Shown piece after piece: positions 8,056 through 16,923 of a stretch of 64,000 nucleotides of DNA. This stretch comes from Halorhodospira halophila (GTDB lineage: Bacteria > Pseudomonadota > Gammaproteobacteria > Nitrococcales > Halorhodospiraceae). The position numbers and the translations under genes are program-made. The stretch lies in the NCBI RefSeq assembly GCF_016653405.1, contig NZ_NHSN01000001.1, positions 62,001 to 126,000 of the forward strand, read 5' to 3'. Numbering within the stretch: the first letter of the stretch is position 1; the number at the start of each line of letters is the position of its first letter. The notes under the pieces were generated by a model that saw only the letters and a list, made by a program, of their open reading frames with translations, was not told the origin of the DNA and ran no database searches.

Positions 8056-9033
8056 TTACGGGTCGTTGTCCGGGCCGACGACCTGGTTCGGTGGCACTTC
8101 TCCGGCTGCAAAGGCCGCCAGGATGTCACGTAGTTGCCCCACAATGCGCTGTCGTGCCTCCAGCGCAGACCATGCGCTATGCGGAGTGACCGCCAGATTC
8201 GGTAGATCCGCAGCCAGTAGCGGATGCTCCGGTGGCGGTGGTTCCTTGGTCAAAACATCCAGTGCCGCTGCACCGATCTCCCCGTTACGCAGCGCCGCTG
8301 CCAGCGCCGGCTCATCGATCAGGCCCCCACGAGCGGTATTGACCAGTAAAGCATCGCGGCGCATCAGCCGCAGGGCCTGCGCGTCGATGACTCCGGCCGT
8401 CGTTTCCGTCAACGGGCAATGTAGACTCAGGACATCCACCTCGGGTAACAGGTCGTAGAACGGCACACGGCCACTGCGACAGGTCGCGGCTGCGGGCCGT
8501 TCCGCTACGCGGACCTTCATGCCCAGGGCCTCGGCATAAGCCGCCACCCGCTGACCCAGGGTGCCGTAGCCGAGAATGCCCAGGCACCGGCCGGATATTT
8601 CGCGCTGACCGGAGTCGATGAGGCTGAAATGGGCGCTGCTGCACCACTCCCCCGCCCGGACCCGCGCCGTGGCCGCGGGGATCCGCGTGAAGTGGTTGAG
8701 GATCATGGCCAGCGTGTGCTGCGCCACCGCAGTGGTCCCGTAGCCCCGGCAGTTCGCGACGGTGACCCCCCGTTCGCGGGCCGCGTCCAGGTCTACATTG
8801 TTGGTGCCCGTGGCCGCCACCGCGATCAGTCTCAGGTTAGGAAGACGGGCCAGGGCCTCAGCGTCGATGACGACCTTGTTGACGATCGCCGCCTCGGCGG
8901 GTTCGAGCCGGGGGAGCAGCGCCTCGGGACGGGTCCGGGGGTAGCACTCGAGTGGATCAGCCACCCGTTGCAGCGGGCCGAGATCGAGATCTCCAAGATC
9001 GAGGGATCCTGCATCGAGGAAGGCGGTGTGCAT
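8056..9033 (-). CDS. D-isomer-specific 2-hydroxyacid dehydrogenase
   Basis: The 325-aa NAD-dependent oxidoreductase belongs to the D-2-hydroxyacid dehydrogenase family (glycerate/hydroxypyruvate reductase-like). Rossmann GYGTLG is at residues 155-160. The catalytic Arg235 (NTARGG), Glu264 (TKEPP) and His285 (PHSAW) are all present. NCRGYGTTAVAQHTLAMIL is the family helix before the cofactor domain. The ATG at 9033 gives the normal N-terminus; the open frame runs 109 codons further upstream but that part has no family resemblance and overlaps mobB. The SD is weak. HprA-like glycerate metabolism is the likeliest role, by inference only. Confidence 0.88.
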   Translation of the reverse strand: MHTAFLDAGSLDLGDLDLGPLQRVADPLECYPRTRPEALLPRLEPAEAAIVNKVVIDAEALARLPNLRLIAVAATGTNNVDLDAARERGVTVANCRGYGTTAVAQHTLAMILNHFTRIPAATARVRAGEWCSSAHFSLIDSGQREISGRCLGILGYGTLGQRVAAYAEALGMKVRVAERPAAATCRSGRVPFYDLLPEVDVLSLHCPLTETTAGVIDAQALRLMRRDALLVNTARGGLIDEPALAAALRNGEIGAAALDVLTKEPPPPEHPLLAADLPNLAVTPHSAWSALEARQRIVGQLRDILAAFAAGEVPPNQVVGPDNDP

Positions 9034-9139
9034 AGCGTGGCCCTGGGTGTCAGTTAATAGACCACCTGGCGCGCGGTTGCGCGACAGCCTGTTCGTTATT
9101 CTATGATCTTTCAGCTCTTGAGACAGGAGGCGACAAAAT

Positions 9140-9763
9140 ATGCCGCCAGGCTGTGGACACTGCCCGCCCCCTCCGGAAGACGCCCTGCAGCAAGCGGCAC
9201 GCTTGCCGGCCCTCCGGCCGGTTATCGCCGTCACCGGGTACTCGGGGGCGGGCAAGACGACCCTGCTCACCGGGCTCGTGGCGCGGATGCGTCGCGGTGG
9301 CTGGTCCCCGGCCGTGGTCAAGCATGCCCACCACGGCTTTGACATGGATCGTCCGGGCAAGGACAGCTATCGGGCTCGGGAGGCCGGCGCCGAGCAGGTT
9401 CTGGTGGTCTCCGCTCGGCGCTGGGCGCTGTTGACCGAAACCCCGACTGCCGAGCGGGATGAGGATCTGCTCGTCAGGCGGCTTCAGGCCATCGACCCTG
9501 AACGGGCTGACGTCATCATCGCCGAGGGATTCCGCCACAGCGGTGCCGGGCAACTGCTGGTCCACAGCCAGCGCACCGGGACCGATCGCCCCGATTTCCG
9601 GGCACCCGGGATACTCGGTGTCGCCACCGATGAGCCACAGGCTGTGCCTTCGGGGCTGCCCTGCCTGGATCTCGATGACCAGGCCGCTATCGCAGCATTC
9701 GTCGAGCAATGCATCCACGGCATTATTGCGCGTACTGACGGCAATCCGGCACCTCACTATTAA
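9140..9763 (+). CDS. mobB: Molybdopterin-guanine dinucleotide biosynthesis adaptor
   Basis: The 207-aa P-loop GTPase (GYSGAGKTT, residues 33-41) has the MobB features: VVKHAHHGFDMDRPGKDS, a REAGAEQVLV region and DVIIAEGFRHS. MobB assists MobA in attaching GMP to molybdopterin for Mo-bis-MGD enzymes. AGGAGG precedes the ATG. It carries an N-terminal extension with CGHCPPPPE (Cys5, Cys8) not usual in MobB. No mobA or moe gene is adjacent. It is divergent from the hydroxyacid dehydrogenase. Confidence 0.88.
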   Translation: MPPGCGHCPPPPEDALQQAARLPALRPVIAVTGYSGAGKTTLLTGLVARMRRGGWSPAVVKHAHHGFDMDRPGKDSYRAREAGAEQVLVVSARRWALLTETPTAERDEDLLVRRLQAIDPERADVIIAEGFRHSGAGQLLVHSQRTGTDRPDFRAPGILGVATDEPQAVPSGLPCLDLDDQAAIAAFVEQCIHGIIARTDGNPAPHY

Positions 9764-9912
9764 CAAGTCGAATCAATAAGTTAAAAGCGTACTTGCCCTT
9801 CCCTGCAGCCTGGACCGGGGTTACATTGAGCGGACCGGCGCGGGCGTACGCGCGGGTCGATAACAAGCATAAGCCCGGGGACGGCGACACCCCCAACGGA
9901 GGGAGGGGAGCC

Positions 9913-11814
9913 ATGAGCTATCAGGAGACTTATCAGGAGTCGATCAACGATCCGGAGGGGTTCTGGTTACGCGAGGCGCGGCGCCTGGCGTGGATGACCG
10001 AGCCCCAAGCAGCCCTCGCGGAGGATGAACAGGGACGACAACGCTGGTTTCGCGGAGGACGCCTGAACGTCGCCCAGCTGGCGCTCGACGTGCATGTCGA
10101 TGCCGGCCGGGGCGATCAGCCCGCCCTCCTCTACGACTCACCGGTTAGCGGCGGTAAAGAACAGTACACCTACCGACAGCTTCGCGACGAGGTGGCGCGC
10201 GCCGCCGGGATGCTGAGCGATCTGGGGGTCGGCCGCGGTGATCGGGTGGTCATCTACATGCCGATGATCCCGGAGGCGGTCATCAGCATGCTCGCTTGTG
10301 CACGGCTCGGTGCCATCCACTCGGTGGTGTTCGGTGGGTTCGCCGCCAACGAGCTCGCCGTGCGGATCGACGATGCCAGCCCACGGGTGGTGCTCACCGC
10401 GAGCTGCGGAATCGAGGTCGACCGGGTTATCCCGTACCAGCCACTGGTCAACGAGGCCCTGCGCCGTGCGGAGCACAAGCCGGAGCGGGTGATCTACGTC
10501 AGTCGCCCGCAGGCCGGGGTGGAATGGGACGAGGAACGGGATCTGGACTGGCACACCGGCTTAGCGGGTGCCGCTCCGGCCGATCCGGTGCCTGTCGATG
10601 CCACCGATCCGCTCTACATCCTCTACACCTCGGGTACCACCGGGAAACCCAAGGGCGTCGTCCGGGACAGTGGCGGATACGCCGTGGCGCTGAACTGGAG
10701 TCTTGGAGCTGTTTACGACCTGCACCCGGGGGACGTCTTCTGGACTGCCTCCGACGTCGGCTGGGTCGTCGGCCACTCTTACATCGTCTACGGCCCCTTG
10801 ATTCGGGGCTGCACCACAGTGGTCTATGAGGGCAAGCCGGTGCGCACCCCCGACGCCGGTGCCTTCTGGCGGGTGATCTCGGAGTACCGCGCCAAGGCTT
10901 TCTTCACCGCTCCTACCGCCTTCCGCGCCATCAAGAAGGAGGATCCCGAGGCGCGCCATCTGCAGCGCTACGACATCTCCTGCCTGGAGAACGTCTTTGT
11001 TGCTGGTGAGCGACTCGACCCCCCTACCTACGAGTGGCTCTCACAGACCCTGCAACGGCCGGTGATCGATCACTGGTGGCAGACAGAGACGGGCTGGCCC
11101 ATCGTCGCCAACCCAATGGGTATTCAGCCCATGCCCGTCAAGAGCGGTTCCGCCACCGTACCCATGGCCGGTTACGATATCCGCGTACTGGACGACTCCG
11201 GCCGCGAATTACCGGCAGGTGAACAGGGCAACCTGGCCATCCGGCTCCCGCTCCCACCGGGCTGCCTGCCGACCCTCTGGAACGACGAGGCCCGCTTTCA
11301 GAAGTCGTATCTGGAGCGCTTTCCGGGGTTCTATGACACCTCGGATGGCGGGTTCATCGACGAGGACGGCTACGTCTACGTCATGGGCCGGGTGGATGAT
11401 GTGATCAACGTAGCCGGCCACCGCCTCTCCACCGGCGAGATGGAAGAGGTCATCGGCGATCACCCGGCAGTGGCCGAGTGCGCTGTGGTTGGTATCCACG
11501 ACGACACCAAGGGCGAGCTGCCGGTGGCCTTCGTGGTGCTCAAGGATGGCAGTGACATCGACCAAGAGCGCATCGAGTCGGATCTGACCGGCATGATCCG
11601 CAACGAGATTGGCGCCATTGCTTCCCTGCGCCGGGTCGCCGTAGTCCAGAAACTGCCCAAGACCCGTTCCGGGAAGATCCTGCGCAAGAGTATCCGGACG
11701 CTCGCGAAGGAGGCGCGCGAGCAGGTTCCCACTCCTTCGACCATCGACGACGTCTCGAGCCTGGACGAGATCGCGGACGCGATTCAGGCCTACAATTTGG
11801 GACGTCACACCTGA
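9913..11814 (+). CDS. prpE: Propionyl-CoA synthetase (acyl-CoA synthetase, AMP-forming)
   Basis: The 633-aa adenylate-forming enzyme activates a short-chain acid with ATP and CoA. Motif YTSGTTGKPKG is near residues 238-248. ETGWPIVANP and AGHRLSTGEMEEV are characteristic of the PrpE/acetyl-CoA synthetase branch. Lys588 in TRSGKILRK is the conserved lysine subject to acylation control. The ATG at 9913 lies just after a GGGAGGGGAG tract. PrpE versus Acs was judged on the N-terminus (YQESINDPEGFW) and the GHRLSTGEME signature. No prpBCD genes are nearby. Confidence 0.85.
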   Translation: MSYQETYQESINDPEGFWLREARRLAWMTEPQAALAEDEQGRQRWFRGGRLNVAQLALDVHVDAGRGDQPALLYDSPVSGGKEQYTYRQLRDEVARAAGMLSDLGVGRGDRVVIYMPMIPEAVISMLACARLGAIHSVVFGGFAANELAVRIDDASPRVVLTASCGIEVDRVIPYQPLVNEALRRAEHKPERVIYVSRPQAGVEWDEERDLDWHTGLAGAAPADPVPVDATDPLYILYTSGTTGKPKGVVRDSGGYAVALNWSLGAVYDLHPGDVFWTASDVGWVVGHSYIVYGPLIRGCTTVVYEGKPVRTPDAGAFWRVISEYRAKAFFTAPTAFRAIKKEDPEARHLQRYDISCLENVFVAGERLDPPTYEWLSQTLQRPVIDHWWQTETGWPIVANPMGIQPMPVKSGSATVPMAGYDIRVLDDSGRELPAGEQGNLAIRLPLPPGCLPTLWNDEARFQKSYLERFPGFYDTSDGGFIDEDGYVYVMGRVDDVINVAGHRLSTGEMEEVIGDHPAVAECAVVGIHDDTKGELPVAFVVLKDGSDIDQERIESDLTGMIRNEIGAIASLRRVAVVQKLPKTRSGKILRKSIRTLAKEAREQVPTPSTIDDVSSLDEIADAIQAYNLGRHT

Positions 11815-11826
11815 CGTCGCCGTGTC

Positions 11827-11850
11827 GGGCGCGGCCAAAGCGCCGCGCCC
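11827..11850. terminator. Bidirectional hairpin between prpE and mtfA
   Basis: Perfect 9-bp arms GGGCGCGGC / GCCGCGCCC with a 6-nt loop (CAAAGC) sit 12 nt after the prpE stop and before the convergent mtfA stop. Further GC-rich stems follow. No long T run, so factor-independent termination is uncertain. Confidence 0.5.
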
Positions 11851-11874
11851 CACGGGGCCCCCGCGCCGGGGCGC

Positions 11875-12627
11875 CTAGCCCAGTGACCAGCCATAGAACC
11901 GCTCAAGCTGCTCGTAAACCGCCGGGAAGGATCGGCGCAGCCGCCGCGGGTCGGCGAAGAAGGTCTCCGTGGCTACCGCGAAGAATTCACCGGGATCCTG
12001 CCCGGCGTAGGGGTCGAGTGGGGCCGCGTCGCTCCCCTCTTCCGCCGCGTAAGTCTCCATCGTGCTGAACGCCGGCAGGAAGGCCGCCGACCAGTCCTCG
12101 ACGGCCATCCCGCTCGGCAGCGCCGGCAGCCCGTTGACCGCGCCCTGACCCATATCCAGCTTGTGCGCGCACTCGTGGATGACCACGCTGCTACCCGGCT
12201 CCGGTTCCAGGGCGTCCTCAAGGGAGAGGACCAGCGGGCCCCCTTCCCACGCCTCGCCGATTAACGGTCCCTCCTCGATGTGCACGATGCCGTCTTCATC
12301 CTCGTACTCATGGGTGGCGATGAAGCCGGCTGGATACAGAAGGACGGTCGCCCAAGGCGCATACCAGTCCAGTCCCAGCTCCAAGACGGGCACAGCAGCT
12401 TGCAGTGCCACTGTGTCGATGGCTTGCGCATCGACTGTAACGCCGGCCAGGCCTTCGAAGCGCTTCTCGTGAACCAGCGCAGCCGCAACGGCTGCCAGGC
12501 GTTGCCGCTTGGCAGCATCCAGCCGGCGCAGCCCGGGCAGCGCTGCCTCGGCGCGGCTCCAGGCGCCGGGCGAGAGCCTGTAAGCGCGGGCAACACGGCG
12601 GCGGCGCCAATTACGCAGCCATCCCAC
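11875..12627 (-). CDS. mtfA: MtfA-family zinc peptidase
   Basis: The 250-aa product is a cytosolic zinc metallopeptidase family member. The HExxH motif VIHECAHKLDM is at about residues 151-155, and the downstream EFFAVATETFF Glu/Phe motif matches MtfA (Mlc titration factor). In E. coli MtfA binds the glucose repressor Mlc; whether Mlc exists here is unknown. GTG at 12627 is preferred because the GGGAGG SD is 7 nt upstream; an in-frame GTG two codons earlier would be too close. Confidence 0.87.
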   Translation of the reverse strand: MGWLRNWRRRRVARAYRLSPGAWSRAEAALPGLRRLDAAKRQRLAAVAAALVHEKRFEGLAGVTVDAQAIDTVALQAAVPVLELGLDWYAPWATVLLYPAGFIATHEYEDEDGIVHIEEGPLIGEAWEGGPLVLSLEDALEPEPGSSVVIHECAHKLDMGQGAVNGLPALPSGMAVEDWSAAFLPAFSTMETYAAEEGSDAAPLDPYAGQDPGEFFAVATETFFADPRRLRRSFPAVYEQLERFYGWSLG

Positions 12628-12699
12628 GTCCACGCCTCCCTTGGGATCTTGGGCTCGCCTGGGTCATAATCCACCACCGTTGCCACTGGAAAGCCGATC

Positions 12700-13899
12700 A
12701 TGCCAGAAACCACCCCCTGCGGTCCGCGCAAGCACATCAACGTTAACGGCACCGAGTTCGTACTCCTGGGCACGGCGCACATCTCCCGGGCCAGTACCGA
12801 AGAGGTCGAGCGTGAAGTGGCCGGCGGCGCCTACGACGCGGTGGCCATCGAGCTCTGCGAGAGCCGCCTGCGCGCCTTCCGCGAGCCCGACCACCTGGAG
12901 CGGATGGATCTTTTCCAGACACTCCGTGAGGGGCGTGGTGGGCTGGTCATGGCCAGTCTGGCCCTGGGGGCGTATCAACAGCGCCTGGCCGAGCAGCTCG
13001 GCGTGGACCCCGGGGCAGAGATGAAGGCAGCCGCCGCTGGGGCCGAACGCCAGGGCGCCGATCTGGTGCTGGTGGACCGGGAGGTCGGCGTTACCATGCG
13101 GCGGCTCTATCGCAACGTGCCCTGGTGGCAACGCTTTGGCCTGATCGGCGGCCTGATCGGCAGCCTCGCCTCCTCCCAGCGAATCAGTAGCGAGGAAGTG
13201 GAGCGGCTCAAGCAGGGGGACCTGCTGGAGTCGACATTCCGCGAGTTGGCCCAGAGCAGCCGGGCCCTGTACCAGCCACTGATCGATGAGCGGGATCGCT
13301 ATATGGCCGCGCGGTTGCTGGAGTCCGCGGCTGGGCGCTACAAGCGTGTCCTCGTCGTGCTCGGCGCCGGACACCTCGAGGGGGTGGCGCGGTACCTGGG
13401 GCAGGCCTGGGAGGATCCGGGGGTCGAGCGCGAGGCGCTGGAACGGGTGCCGCCGCCGGCACGCTGGCCACGCTACTTGGCCTACTTGGTGGCCATCGTG
13501 ATCATCTCCGGCTTCGTCATCGGATTTAGCCGCAGCCCGGAGCTGGGCTGGACTCTGGTTGCGACCTGGGTGCTGATCAATGGCGGCTTCTCGGCACTGG
13601 GAGCAGCCCTCGCCTACGGCCACCCGGTGACCGTGGCTGGCGCCTTCCTGGCCGCCCCCCTGACCTCGCTCAATCCGACCATCGGCGCCGGCTTCGTGGC
13701 TGCCGCCATCGAGCTGACCGTGCGGCGGCCTCGGGTCGGCGATTTCCGCGCCTTGCGTCAACATGTGGCCCACTGGCGCGGGTGGTGGACCAACCGGGTG
13801 GCCCGCACCCTGCTTGTATTCTTCTTTGCCTCACTGGGCTCGGCCATCGGCACCTATCTGGCCGGTGCACGCATCATCGAGCGGCTGATCGCCGCCTAG
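12700..13899 (+). CDS. TraB/PrgY family membrane protein
   Basis: The 399-aa protein has the TraB/PrgY (PF01963) core. [11 protein letters not shown] at the N-terminus provides the GxxH motif, AIELCESRL the conserved Glu, and VLGAGHLEG the second GxxH motif (residues about 225). At least four hydrophobic segments follow (about 260-400), so it is a polytopic membrane protein with the catalytic-like domain N-terminal. Family members are proposed proteases or pheromone regulators; the substrate is unknown here. Its TAG overlaps the convergent prfC stop. Confidence 0.85.
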   Translation: MPETTPCGPRKHINVNGTEFVLLGTAHISRASTEEVEREVAGGAYDAVAIELCESRLRAFREPDHLERMDLFQTLREGRGGLVMASLALGAYQQRLAEQLGVDPGAEMKAAAAGAERQGADLVLVDREVGVTMRRLYRNVPWWQRFGLIGGLIGSLASSQRISSEEVERLKQGDLLESTFRELAQSSRALYQPLIDERDRYMAARLLESAAGRYKRVLVVLGAGHLEGVARYLGQAWEDPGVEREALERVPPPARWPRYLAYLVAIVIISGFVIGFSRSPELGWTLVATWVLINGGFSALGAALAYGHPVTVAGAFLAAPLTSLNPTIGAGFVAAAIELTVRRPRVGDFRALRQHVAHWRGWWTNRVARTLLVFFFASLGSAIGTYLAGARIIERLIAA

Positions 13900-15449
13900 C
13901 GGTCCCGCGTTGCGTGGAAGCCCAGGTCCGGCCAGCGCTCCTGGGTCAGCTCGAGGTTGGCCCGGGTCGGGGCGAGATACGCCAGCGCCCCGGTGCCGTC
14001 CCAGGCCAGCGCGGACTCGTTGCGCTCCCGGAAGCGTTCGAGCATCTTGGGATCGTCGCCGGTCACCCAGCGTGCGGTGTAGACCTGGACGCCCTCGAAG
14101 GTGCACTCGACGCCATACTCCTTGCGCAGGCGGTACGCAGCCACGTCGAACTGCAGGGTGCCGACAGCACCGACGATCCAGTCACTGCCGAGTAGCGGGC
14201 GGAATAGCTGGGTTGCCCCCTCTTCACACAGTTGTTCAAGTCCTTTTTGTAAGGCCTTCATTCGCATCGGATCCCGAAGAACGACGCGACGGAAGAGCTC
14301 CGGTGCAAAGTCGGGGATCCCCGTAAAATGCAGCGGCTCGCCCTCGGTGAAGGCATCGCCGATGATGATGGTGCCGTGGTTGTGGATACCGATGATATCC
14401 CCGGGAGCCGCCGTCTCGGCATGGGAGCGGTCACTGGCCATGAAGGTGGTGGCGCGGGGGATCTTCATGCTCTTGCCGGTGCGTACCTGGTAGAGCTTCA
14501 TGCCGGGCTCGAAACGACCTGAACAGACGCGCAGGAATGCAATGCGATCACGGTGCTGCGGGTCCATATTCGCCTGGATCTTGAAGACGAATCCGGTGAA
14601 ACGCCCCTCGTCGGCGTGGACCTCGCGGCCGGCATCGCGGCTGCGCGGCGCCGGGGCATGCTCAACAAAGTCGTCCAGCAGCTCGCGGATGCCGAAGTCG
14701 TTAACCGCCGAACCGAAATAGACCGGCGTCAGGCGCCCGGCGAGGTAAGCCTCAGGATCGAAGGAATCGCTGGCCTCGCGGACCAGCTCGATCTGCTCGC
14801 GCCACTCGTCCACCTCTCCCGGGAAGAGCTCGTCAAGGCGCGGGTTGTCCAGCCCCTGGATGACCTCGCCATCGGCGAACAGTCGCACCTGGTCCAGGTT
14901 GAGGTGGTAGACACCGCGAAAGCCCCGGCCCATCCCCAGCGGCCAGGTCACCGGCGCGCAGCGGATGCGCAGGACCGACTCCACCTCGTCGAGAACCTCG
15001 ACCGGGTCACGGCCTTCGCGGTCGAGCTTGTTGATGAACGTCGTAATGGGCGTATCCCGCATCCGGCAGACGTCCATCAGCTGCACGGTGCGCTCCTCGA
15101 CGCCCTTGGCGATATCGATGACCATCAGGGCCGAGTCGACCGCGGTCAGGGTGCGATAGGTGTCTTCGGAGAAGTCTCCGTGCCCCGGTGTGTCGAGCAG
15201 GTTCAGAATGCGCTCGCGATAGGGGAACTGCATGACCGAGGAGGTTACGGATATCCCCCGCTCCTGCTCCATCGCCATCCAGTCGGAGGTCGCGTGAAGC
15301 TTGGATTTGCGGCCCTTCACGGAGCCCGCCATCTGGATGGCGCCCCCGTAATAGAGCAATTTCTCGGTCAGTGTGGTCTTGCCGGCGTCGGGGTGCGAGA
15401 TGATGGCGAAGGTGCGTCGCTTCGCTGCCTCGGTGGCCACGTCTTGCAT
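13896..15449 (-). CDS. prfC: Peptide chain release factor 3
   Basis: The 517-aa translational GTPase recycles RF1/RF2 from the ribosome after termination. G1 [10 protein letters not shown]3 DTPGHGDF and G4 NKLDRE are in order, followed by the RF3 domains. The ATG at 15449 has GGAG upstream and gives the normal start ([20 protein letters not shown]). The open frame continues upstream into an unrelated glycine/cysteine-rich translation that is a shadow of the next gene. It is convergent with the TraB gene, with stops overlapping by 4 bp. Confidence 0.95.
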   Translation of the reverse strand: MQDVATEAAKRRTFAIISHPDAGKTTLTEKLLYYGGAIQMAGSVKGRKSKLHATSDWMAMEQERGISVTSSVMQFPYRERILNLLDTPGHGDFSEDTYRTLTAVDSALMVIDIAKGVEERTVQLMDVCRMRDTPITTFINKLDREGRDPVEVLDEVESVLRIRCAPVTWPLGMGRGFRGVYHLNLDQVRLFADGEVIQGLDNPRLDELFPGEVDEWREQIELVREASDSFDPEAYLAGRLTPVYFGSAVNDFGIRELLDDFVEHAPAPRSRDAGREVHADEGRFTGFVFKIQANMDPQHRDRIAFLRVCSGRFEPGMKLYQVRTGKSMKIPRATTFMASDRSHAETAAPGDIIGIHNHGTIIIGDAFTEGEPLHFTGIPDFAPELFRRVVLRDPMRMKALQKGLEQLCEEGATQLFRPLLGSDWIVGAVGTLQFDVAAYRLRKEYGVECTFEGVQVYTARWVTGDDPKMLERFRERNESALAWDGTGALAYLAPTRANLELTQERWPDLGFHATRDR

Positions 15450-15567
15450 CGGGTCTCCTGAACGGGGGTGAATCCGCGCATCATGAAACCGTACGATTCT
15501 ACCCGAAGCCCGGCCGTTGCGTCGTCTCCTGAGGCTGGCACCGATGGCCGGGCGGGAACCTGAGCGG

Positions 15568-15589
15568 GCCTGGTGATGTCGCACCAGGC
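15568..15589. promoter_or_regulatory. Inverted repeat in the prfC-DUF4168 divergent region
   Basis: Perfect 8-bp arms GCCTGGTG (15568-15575) and CACCAGGC (15582-15589) with a 6-nt centre lie about 80 bp upstream of the DUF4168 start. A GGAAC element just before it (15555-15559) followed 18 nt later by GTC loosely resembles an ECF-sigma promoter, though the spacer is long. Candidate operator only. Confidence 0.3.
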
Positions 15590-15669
15590 AGCGCGCCGGG
15601 ACCGGACGGCAGACCGGCTGTGTCGCGGCGGCATGTACATTCGGTAATGGTGCAAGAGGAGTCCTCAGC

Positions 15670-16185
15670 ATGAAGAACCAACAGTGGATCAAGCTCCCTG
15701 CCACGGCAGCTGCCCTGGCGCTGGTGTTCAGCGTGAGCGCCCAGGCCCAGCAGGATCCGGGCATGGGGCAGCAGGATCCCGGTATGCAGCAGCAGGATCC
15801 GGGGATGGGGCAACAGGACCCCGGCATGCAGCAGCAGGAGCCGGGCATGGAGCAACAGGACCCCGGCATGCAGCAGCAGGACCCGGGCATGGCCCAGCCG
15901 GAGCCTGACCAGGCCACCTTCAGCAGCGACCAGATCGAGCGCTTTGTTGACGCTTATCTGGACATCATCGACATCCAAGAGCAGTACACCTCCGAGATCG
16001 AAGGCACCGATGGCGCCGAGGACGCTCGTGAGCTGCAGGAGCAGGCCAACGATGAGATGGTGGCGGCGATCGAGGACAACGGCCTGAGCGTTCCCGAGTA
16101 CTCTGAGATCGCCAATGCCATGGACATGGATCCGGAACTGCGCGACGAGGTCTCGTCCAAGATCCATGAGCGCGAAGGCGGCTGA
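15670..16185 (+). CDS. Exported DUF4168 protein with heptapeptide repeats
   Basis: The 171-aa product starts with a signal peptide (cleavage probably after AQA, residue 26). Seven copies of a QQDPGM-containing heptad follow (residues 27-74), then a helical DUF4168-like domain (about 82-168) that is strongly acidic. The gene has a GAGGAG SD and its own terminator, so it is monocistronic. Function is unknown; location is periplasmic or extracellular. The repeat is rich in Gln, Asp, Pro, Gly and Met, and may be a flexible spacer or a metal-binding segment; the latter is speculation. Confidence 0.82.
   Translation: MKNQQWIKLPATAAALALVFSVSAQAQQDPGMGQQDPGMQQQDPGMGQQDPGMQQQEPGMEQQDPGMQQQDPGMAQPEPDQATFSSDQIERFVDAYLDIIDIQEQYTSEIEGTDGAEDARELQEQANDEMVAAIEDNGLSVPEYSEIANAMDMDPELRDEVSSKIHEREGG
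15748..15891 (+). repeat. 21-bp coding tandem repeat
   Basis: Seven near-identical 21-bp units encode x-QQ[DE]PGM directly after the signal peptide of the DUF4168 protein. Variation between units sits mostly in the first residue (G, Q or E) and at synonymous positions. In-frame 21-bp repeats of this kind can change copy number by slippage without breaking the frame. Confidence 0.9.
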
Positions 16186-16216
16186 ACGCTCGGCCCCTAG
16201 CCGCGCGCCGAACCAC

Positions 16217-16247
16217 CCCGGCCCCCACGCAGGGCCGGGTTTTTTTT
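16217..16247 (+). terminator. Rho-independent terminator after the DUF4168 gene
   Basis: An 8-bp stem CCCGGCCC / GGGCCGGG with a 7-nt loop is followed directly by eight T residues. This is the clearest intrinsic terminator on the plus strand and isolates the DUF4168 gene from fabA. Confidence 0.92.
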
Positions 16248-16360
16248 GCCCGAGTGCGGCAGCGGGTGCGTGGCTAGTTCAGACGGGAGTGTGTACGATA
16301 GCGGCCGCACCGGCGCAAAACCGCCCTCTCTTTCGACGCTGAACTCTCCAAGAAGGTCGC

Positions 16361-16885
16361 ATGGTCAAGCAACACAGCTACAACCGAGACGAACTCCTGC
16401 TCAGCGGTCATGGCCGGCTCTTCGGCCCGGGGAACCCCCAGCTCCCGAGCCCGAACATGCTCATGTTCGACCGCATCACCCGGATCAATGATGACGGCGG
16501 GACGTACGGCAAGGGTGAGGTGGTCGCTGAGCTGGACATCCATCCGGAACTCTGGTTTTTCCGCTGCCACTTCCCGGGCGATCCGGTGATGCCCGGCTGT
16601 CTGGGTCTCGATGCACTCTGGCAGATGGTCGGCTTCTACCTCGGCTGGATCGGAGGCAACGGGGCCGGTCGCGCGCTGGGTTGCGGCGAGGTGAAATTTA
16701 CCGGACAGATACTCCCGGACAATCGGCTGGTTACGTACAATGTGGCGCTGAAGCGCGTGATCAACCGCCGGCTGGTCATGGGGATCGCCGATGGCAGCGT
16801 GTCTGTCGACGGCGAGACGATCTACGAAGCTACTGATCTGAAAGTCGGGCTCTTCCAGAACACCGGCGAGCTGAACGGGGCATAG
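16361..16885 (+). CDS. fabA: 3-hydroxydecanoyl-ACP dehydratase/isomerase
   Basis: The 174-aa hot-dog fold enzyme dehydrates 3-hydroxydecanoyl-ACP and isomerises trans-2- to cis-3-decenoyl-ACP, the branch point of anaerobic unsaturated fatty-acid synthesis. Catalytic His70 and Asp84 are in [20 protein letters not shown]. Length equals E. coli FabA (172). It is followed 38 bp later by fabB, the matching KAS I; this pairing is the best evidence for FabA rather than FabZ. Confidence 0.96.
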   Translation: MVKQHSYNRDELLLSGHGRLFGPGNPQLPSPNMLMFDRITRINDDGGTYGKGEVVAELDIHPELWFFRCHFPGDPVMPGCLGLDALWQMVGFYLGWIGGNGAGRALGCGEVKFTGQILPDNRLVTYNVALKRVINRRLVMGIADGSVSVDGETIYEATDLKVGLFQNTGELNGA

Positions 16886-16923
16886 GATCAGGCGCGGACG
16901 CCAGGAGTGACAGGAGGAATATC

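Noticed and set aside
9034-9360. Longer N-terminus for the D-2-hydroxyacid dehydrogenase
   Set aside because: The extra 109 codons overlap the mobB promoter and start on the other strand and do not resemble the family.
14553-15461. A 302-codon frame antisense to prfC
   Set aside because: It lies wholly opposite the well-supported prfC gene and has no recognisable motif or ribosome-binding site.
15748-15891. Possible CRISPR array
   Set aside because: The units are contiguous, in frame, 21 bp long and have no spacers; they encode a heptapeptide repeat.
15450-15917. Upstream extension of the prfC frame with repeated Cys-Cys-Met-Pro-Gly blocks
   Set aside because: The blocks are the antisense of the DUF4168 heptad repeat, and the true prfC start has an SD at 15449.
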